Source of the DNA: Shewanella sp. GD04112
Lineage (GTDB): Bacteria; Pseudomonadota; Gammaproteobacteria; Enterobacterales; Shewanellaceae
Reading direction: 5' to 3'
Assembly: GCF_029835735.1 (NCBI RefSeq)
Contig: NZ_JAOEAL010000001.1
Coordinates: 4,774,001 to 4,838,000 of the forward strand
Length of the DNA stretch: 64,000 bases
The notes beneath the pieces were generated by a model, which had not been told where the DNA came from, searched no databases, and worked only from the letters and a program-made list of their open reading frames with translations. Position 1 is the stretch's first letter, and every line of letters starts with the position of its first letter. This document shows positions 59,883 through 64,000 of the stretch, piece after piece. The position numbers and the translations under genes are program-made.

Positions 59883-62651
59883 ATGCCTACCATAGCCAAT
59901 AACCCACTTGTCCTTGTGGATGGATCTTCTTATTTATATCGCGCCTATTATGCGCCTCCTCACCTGACAAACTCAAAGGGCGAAGCTACTGGTGCTGTTT
60001 ATGGCGTAGTGAATATGCTTCGCAGTTTATTAAGCCGTTATCAACCTAGCCATATCGCTGTGGTGTTCGACGCTAAAGGCAAAACCTTCCGCAATGACTT
60101 ATATGAAGAATACAAGGCGCATCGCCCACCTATGCCGGATGACCTGCGCTCACAAATTGAACCACTACACCGTATTATCCGTGCCTTGGGCTTGCCCTTA
60201 ATCTCTATTCCCGGTGTTGAGGCGGACGATGTTATCGGCACTATCGCTCGCCAGGCTAGCCGCGAAAACCGCGCCGTACTTATCAGCACTGGCGATAAAG
60301 ACATGGCGCAGCTGGTTGATGAAAATGTCACGCTGATCAACACCATGACAGATACCATCATGGGCCCTGAAGAGGTTGCGGCTAAATATGGTGTTGGTCC
60401 AGACAGAATCATCGATTTCTTGGCGCTGATGGGCGACAAGGCAGATAACATTCCCGGTTTACCCGGCGTAGGCGAAAAAACCGCATTAGCTATGCTCACA
60501 GGGGCGGGCAGTGTCGCCAATTTGCTTGCAGAGCCCGAAAAAGTCACCGAATTAGGCTTTAGGGGCGCAAAAACCATGGCGGCAAAAATCATCGACAATG
60601 CCGACATGCTAAAACTGTCCTATGAGCTTGCCACCATTAAAACCGATGTTAAGCTCGAACAAGATTGGCACGAACTTACCGCCAAACCCGCAGACAGGGA
60701 TGAGCTGATCAAGTGCTACGGCGAGATGGAATTTAAACGCTGGCTTGCCGAAGTCTTAGATAATAAGGCACCAACGACAGCCACAGCAAAAGTCGAAACG
60801 GCAGAAATCCAAGAAGAATCAACGCCCAGCGTCACGATTGAAACCCAATATGATACGATTCTGACCGAAGCTCAACTCGATGAGTGGATTGCCAAACTCA
60901 AGCAAGCGCCATTAATGGCCGTGGATACCGAGACCACCAGCCTCGACTATATGGTTGCGGAATTGGTTGGCCTGTCCTTTGCACTTGAAGCGGGTAAAGC
61001 CGCCTATCTGCCCTTAGCCCACGATTATGTTGGCGCGCCTCAACAATTAGACAAGCAAACTGCACTCGAAAAACTGCGCCCGATACTCGAAGACGCCAAG
61101 CTCAAAAAAGTCGGTCAAAACCTGAAATATGACATCAGCGTATTGGCCAATGCAGGCATACAACTCCAAGGCGTGATATTCGACACTATGCTCGAATCCT
61201 ATGTGTTTAACTCGGTCGCCTCACGCCATGATATGGATGGGTTGGCGCTTAAATACCTAGGCCATAAAAATATCGCCTTTGAAGATATCGCAGGTAAAGG
61301 TGCTAAACAGCTGACCTTCAACCAAATTCCGTTGGAAACAGCTGCGCCCTATGCGGCGGAAGATGCCGATATTACCCTACGCCTACATCAACATTTGTGG
61401 CCAAGACTCGAAAAAGAGACCGAATTAGCCTCAGTCTTTACCGATATTGAACTGCCGCTGATCCAAATACTGTCCGATATTGAACGCCAAGGTGTGTTTA
61501 TCGATAGTATGTTGCTCGGCCAACAGAGTGATGAACTTGCCCGTAAAATCGATGAGTTAGAAACAAAAGCTTATGATATTGCAGGTGAAAAATTCAATTT
61601 AAGCTCACCAAAGCAACTACAAGTGCTGTTTTTTGAAAAGCTGGGTTATCCTGTCATCAAAAAAACCCCTAAGGGCGCCCCCTCTACCGCGGAAGAAGTA
61701 CTGGTTGAGTTGGCGCTGGATTTCCCTCTGCCCAAAGTAATCCTTGAGCATAGAAGCCTGACCAAGTTAAAGAGTACTTACACCGACAAGCTCCCTCTAA
61801 TGGTGAACGCGAAAACGGGTCGGGTACACACAAGCTACCATCAGGCCAACGCCGCAACGGGGCGTTTATCCTCGAGCGAACCAAACCTACAGAATATTCC
61901 TATCCGCACCGAGGAAGGTCGTCGTATTCGCCAAGCCTTTATTGCACCTCAAGGACGTAAGATTTTGGCCGCCGACTATTCGCAGATTGAATTACGCATC
62001 ATGGCGCATTTATCCCAAGATGCGGGCTTACTCAAAGCCTTCGCTGAAGGCAAAGACATTCACAGAGCCACCGCCGCCGAAGTATTTGGCACCGACTTTG
62101 ACAGCGTCACCTCGGAGCAGCGTCGCCGCGCCAAAGCCGTTAACTTTGGCCTTATCTATGGCATGTCCGCCTTTGGATTGGCGCGTCAGCTCGACATTCC
62201 CCGCAACGAGGCACAAACTTACATCGACACTTACTTCGCTCGCTATCCAGGCGTATTAAGGTATATGGAAGAAACACGAGCCAGTGCAGCAGAACTTGGC
62301 TATGTCTCTACGCTATTTGGGCGCCGTTTGTATTTACCCGAAATTCGCGACCGCAATGCTATGCGCCGCCAAGCAGCAGAAAGAGCCGCGATTAACGCCC
62401 CAATGCAAGGCACCGCCGCGGATATCATTAAAAAAGCCATGATCAGCATTGCCGATTGGATAAAAACCGATACCCAAGGTGAAATCGCCATGATCATGCA
62501 AGTCCACGACGAATTAGTATTCGAAGTCGATGCAGATAAAGCCGAAACACTCAAGCTCAAGGTGTGTGAACTTATGGCAAAAGCAGCCAATCTGGATGTG
62601 GAACTTCTGGCAGAAGCTGGTATTGGCGATAACTGGGACCAAGCCCACTAG
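59883..62651 (+). CDS. polA: DNA polymerase I
   Basis: 922 residues, all three domains present. The 5'-3' exonuclease is at about 1-290 (LVDGSSYLYRAYYAPPHLTN, KADNIPGLPGVGEKTA). The proofreading domain is at about 320-510, with its VDTETTSLD acidic pair intact. The polymerase has ADYSQIELRIMAHLSQ, RRRAKAVNFGLIYGMSAFGL and MQVHDELVFEVD. It fills gaps in repair and removes RNA primers. It is followed by a terminator and the spf RNA gene, the conserved enterobacterial/Vibrio/Shewanella order. Confidence 0.97.
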   Translation: MPTIANNPLVLVDGSSYLYRAYYAPPHLTNSKGEATGAVYGVVNMLRSLLSRYQPSHIAVVFDAKGKTFRNDLYEEYKAHRPPMPDDLRSQIEPLHRIIRALGLPLISIPGVEADDVIGTIARQASRENRAVLISTGDKDMAQLVDENVTLINTMTDTIMGPEEVAAKYGVGPDRIIDFLALMGDKADNIPGLPGVGEKTALAMLTGAGSVANLLAEPEKVTELGFRGAKTMAAKIIDNADMLKLSYELATIKTDVKLEQDWHELTAKPADRDELIKCYGEMEFKRWLAEVLDNKAPTTATAKVETAEIQEESTPSVTIETQYDTILTEAQLDEWIAKLKQAPLMAVDTETTSLDYMVAELVGLSFALEAGKAAYLPLAHDYVGAPQQLDKQTALEKLRPILEDAKLKKVGQNLKYDISVLANAGIQLQGVIFDTMLESYVFNSVASRHDMDGLALKYLGHKNIAFEDIAGKGAKQLTFNQIPLETAAPYAAEDADITLRLHQHLWPRLEKETELASVFTDIELPLIQILSDIERQGVFIDSMLLGQQSDELARKIDELETKAYDIAGEKFNLSSPKQLQVLFFEKLGYPVIKKTPKGAPSTAEEVLVELALDFPLPKVILEHRSLTKLKSTYTDKLPLMVNAKTGRVHTSYHQANAATGRLSSSEPNLQNIPIRTEEGRRIRQAFIAPQGRKILAADYSQIELRIMAHLSQDAGLLKAFAEGKDIHRATAAEVFGTDFDSVTSEQRRRAKAVNFGLIYGMSAFGLARQLDIPRNEAQTYIDTYFARYPGVLRYMEETRASAAELGYVSTLFGRRLYLPEIRDRNAMRRQAAERAAINAPMQGTAADIIKKAMISIADWIKTDTQGEIAMIMQVHDELVFEVDADKAETLKLKVCELMAKAANLDVELLAEAGIGDNWDQAH

Positions 62652-62700
62652 CATTCAAACGCTAGACTTTAACTTCTAACACTCGTTGCTGACTCGTACT

Positions 62701-62728
62701 AAGGCTCATCCGTTACAGGATGGGCCTT
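62701..62728 (+). terminator. Terminator after polA
   Basis: An 11-bp stem AAGGCTCATCC / GGATGGGCCTT with one G-T pair and loop GTTACA, followed by a short interrupted T-run. Confidence 0.7.
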
Positions 62729-63184
62729 TGTATTTGGTGCAACTTTTAGGTGCCGCTAAACTCGACATCGCAGAGAACAAGATGAGGAGAAATTGTTTAC
62801 TCTGGCGAATCCCCTGATGGGCTCCCCTCTCAAGAGCGGGAAGCAGCATTCGACTCTCCATACAATACTCTCAGTCACTAAATGTTATCTCCCCTCAATT
62901 CTCGCAGCTTCAACACCGCTATAAACACAACCAGCTATCTGCGTGACACTCCATACAAGCCTAAACAATCGTTCGCTGATGGATACAACCCAGAACAATC
63001 ACCAAAATAGAGTAAAAACATTAAATCTGACGAATTGATCAGTTCTGTACTAAAAATACGGTAAATTTAGCGAAATCAGTGGTTTAAATGTCTTTTGTGA
63101 AAATATCAGATCAAACACCGCTGCTTTTTTCACCTAAAACTTGAGATCTACCGCACACAATTATCACTTTTTCAAAAAAACTGT

Positions 63185-63213
63185 TTTCCATTTAGAGATA
63201 AATAGCGTATTAT
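63185..63213 (+). promoter_or_regulatory. spf promoter
   Basis: -35 TTTCCA (63185-63190), 17-bp spacer, -10 TATTAT (63208-63213), seven bases before the RNA start at 63221. Confidence 0.7.
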
Positions 63214-63220
63214 TCTCTGC

Positions 63221-63326
63221 GTAGGGTACAGAGGTTAAGATGTTCTATCTTTCAGACCTTTATTTCACTTATAGTGACGAGCCAAATTCTGGCGCCCCAG
63301 CAACTTGTTTGCTGGGGCTTTTTTTT
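63221..63326 (+). ncRNA. spf: Spot 42 RNA
   Basis: The 5' part GTAGGGTACAGAGGTTAAGA and TGTTCTATCTTTCAGACCTT is almost identical to E. coli Spot 42, including the unpaired regions that contact target mRNAs. It ends in a terminator with stem GCCCCAGCAA / TTGCTGGGGC and eight Ts. It represses secondary carbon-source genes and in E. coli is repressed by CRP. The location between polA and engB is the conserved one. Confidence 0.95.
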
Positions 63327-63419
63327 GCTCTTTTTTCAGTCTAGGGATGATTTCAACAAAGGCGAGTAAATTTTAGAGTATTTACTTTAATAAAAGGTAA
63401 ATTCGATGTATGCTGTCTT

Positions 63420-63530
63420 CATTGAGAACCATTGAAGGTAATTTGATGGTGCTTGAGTCTTGTTGAATTTAGCTTCTCCCCAAAAGAGCTAAAATTTTGG
63501 CCGGTGACTAATGTTATCGGCTATTTTTTT
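63420..63530 (+). ncRNA. Possible second small RNA with orphan terminator
   Basis: A candidate promoter (TTTAAT at 63386-63391, 17 bp, TATGCT at 63409-63414) is followed about 85 bases later by a good terminator. No reading frame longer than a few codons lies between. Transcription is not shown; the terminator may simply stop read-through from spf. Confidence 0.3.
63498..63530 (+). terminator. Orphan rho-independent terminator
   Basis: Stem of 11 bp (TGGCCGGTGAC / GTTATCGGCTA, with three G-T pairs), loop TAAT, followed directly by seven Ts. No protein gene precedes it on this strand. Confidence 0.72.
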
Positions 63531-63640
63531 GCCCAAAATTTGAGGGGTGGAAATCGATTGTTTTATAAGGGAATATAACGGGATATCGCAGGGGAAGATG
63601 GCCAAATGCACTCAAGGCATCCGACCATAAAGCAAATGAC

Positions 63641-64000
63641 TTACTCGGCGTCGTCTTGGTTTTCTAACTCATCGGCCAACCATTGCGGATGACACCATTC
63701 ATTTAAGATACTCAGCACTTTAGGTTTGCCCGTGCCCTTGAGCGCAGAAAAAGGCTCAACCTGTACCCAATCACCAAATTCAACCAGCGCTTTACGCACT
63801 TCGTTCACGGTTTTCATCTTCGCGCTTTGCGCCAATTTATCGGACTTAGTCAGTAATGCGAGTACCGGAATTTCACTCGCAACCGCCCATTCGATCATCT
63901 GCATATCCAGATCTTTCAACGGATGACGAATATCCATCAATACCACAACGCCACTTAAGCACGCACGCTTCTGCAAATATTCGCCGAGGGATTGTTGCCA
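63641..64000 (-). CDS. engB: GTP-binding protein EngB (YihA), C-terminal part (cut by window edge)
   Basis: The frame is open through the right edge, so 119 C-terminal residues are present. They include the Walker B region VVVLMDIRHPLKDLD, the nucleotide-specificity motif LLTKSDKL (NKxD type with T for N) and FSALKGTGKPKV (G5). EngB is an essential GTPase for late steps of 50S ribosome assembly and cell division. A TTG at 63976 is internal, since upstream codons (WQQSLGEY) continue the family sequence. Confidence 0.92.
   Translation of the reverse strand, partial: WQQSLGEYLQKRACLSGVVVLMDIRHPLKDLDMQMIEWAVASEIPVLALLTKSDKLAQSAKMKTVNEVRKALVEFGDWVQVEPFSALKGTGKPKVLSILNEWCHPQWLADELENQDDAE

Larger units (their letters stand above)
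62652..63640. other. Long intergenic region between polA and engB
   Basis: About 990 bp. It holds the polA terminator, the spf RNA gene and an orphan terminator near 63500. Between 62730 and 63180 I see only a 42-codon open frame at 62882-63010 without a ribosome site; the region is otherwise featureless. Confidence 0.7.

Noticed and set aside
62882..63010. 42-codon open frame between polA and spf
   Set aside because: No ribosome site, not recognisable, and in a long non-coding region; could be conserved by chance only.
63100..63125. CRP site upstream of spf
   Set aside because: Only one half (TGTGA) matches well; the second half is poor, so I did not list it as a feature.

Overview
The window is chromosomal DNA from a gammaproteobacterium, most likely a Shewanella. 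The evidence is the protein resemblance of almost every gene, the Spot 42 RNA gene between polA and engB, a RyhB-type RNA gene with a Fur box, and the gene content (tungstate/molybdenum cofactor block, kbl-tdh, glpE-glpG, waaA-kdkA-coaD). Genus assignment is inference. Most of the window is ordinary core genome with a few accessory patches. Both edges cut genes: putP on the left and engB on the right.

Layout. 1-2.8 kb: end of putP, then proB-proA (proline synthesis). 2.9-5.1 kb: an AT-richer accessory patch with an ABC-type ATPase and a PD-(D/E)XK-like nuclease, followed by about 570 bp without a gene. 5.1-7.4 kb: an XRE regulator divergent from a small protein that resembles only the inserted domain of malate synthase G. 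7.6-9.5 kb: a YeiH-type exporter, a 50-residue membrane protein and a membrane-anchored LuxR-type regulator. 9.6-15.2 kb: a four-gene heavy-metal RND efflux operon. 15.2-17.2 kb: a PqiA-like membrane protein and an HD-GYP phosphodiesterase. 17.4-23.1 kb: a six-gene operon on the minus strand with a TonB-dependent receptor, a complete ECF transporter, a TiaS-like protein and a cysteine-rich protein; the substrate is unknown.

23.5-27.3 kb: menF, a solute-binding-like protein, yhhQ behind a preQ1-I riboswitch, a GNAT enzyme and ryhB. 27.4-36.8 kb: a histidine kinase/sigma-54 activator pair divergent from tupABC, mobA, a mobB-moeA fusion and moaA. A well-formed sigma-54 promoter precedes tupA. 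36.9-38.2 kb: a small membrane protein and mutM. 38.3-45.3 kb: glycosyltransferases, UDP-glucose dehydrogenase, a UDP-glucuronate epimerase and a Wzi-like protein. 45.4-54.1 kb: coaD, LPS-core and surface-sugar transferases, kdkA and waaA, with an AT-rich glycosyltransferase next to a collapsed IS200-type element. 54.4-64 kb: a TetR regulator, kbl-tdh, glpE-glpG, elbB, polA, spf and engB.

The most interesting items are the ATPase/nuclease pair, the stand-alone malate synthase G domain next to its presumed regulator, the orphan TonB-ECF-TiaS-like operon, sigma-54 control of tungstate uptake, and the internally deleted IS200 that kept both end hairpins. No CRISPR array, tRNA, rRNA or prophage was seen.
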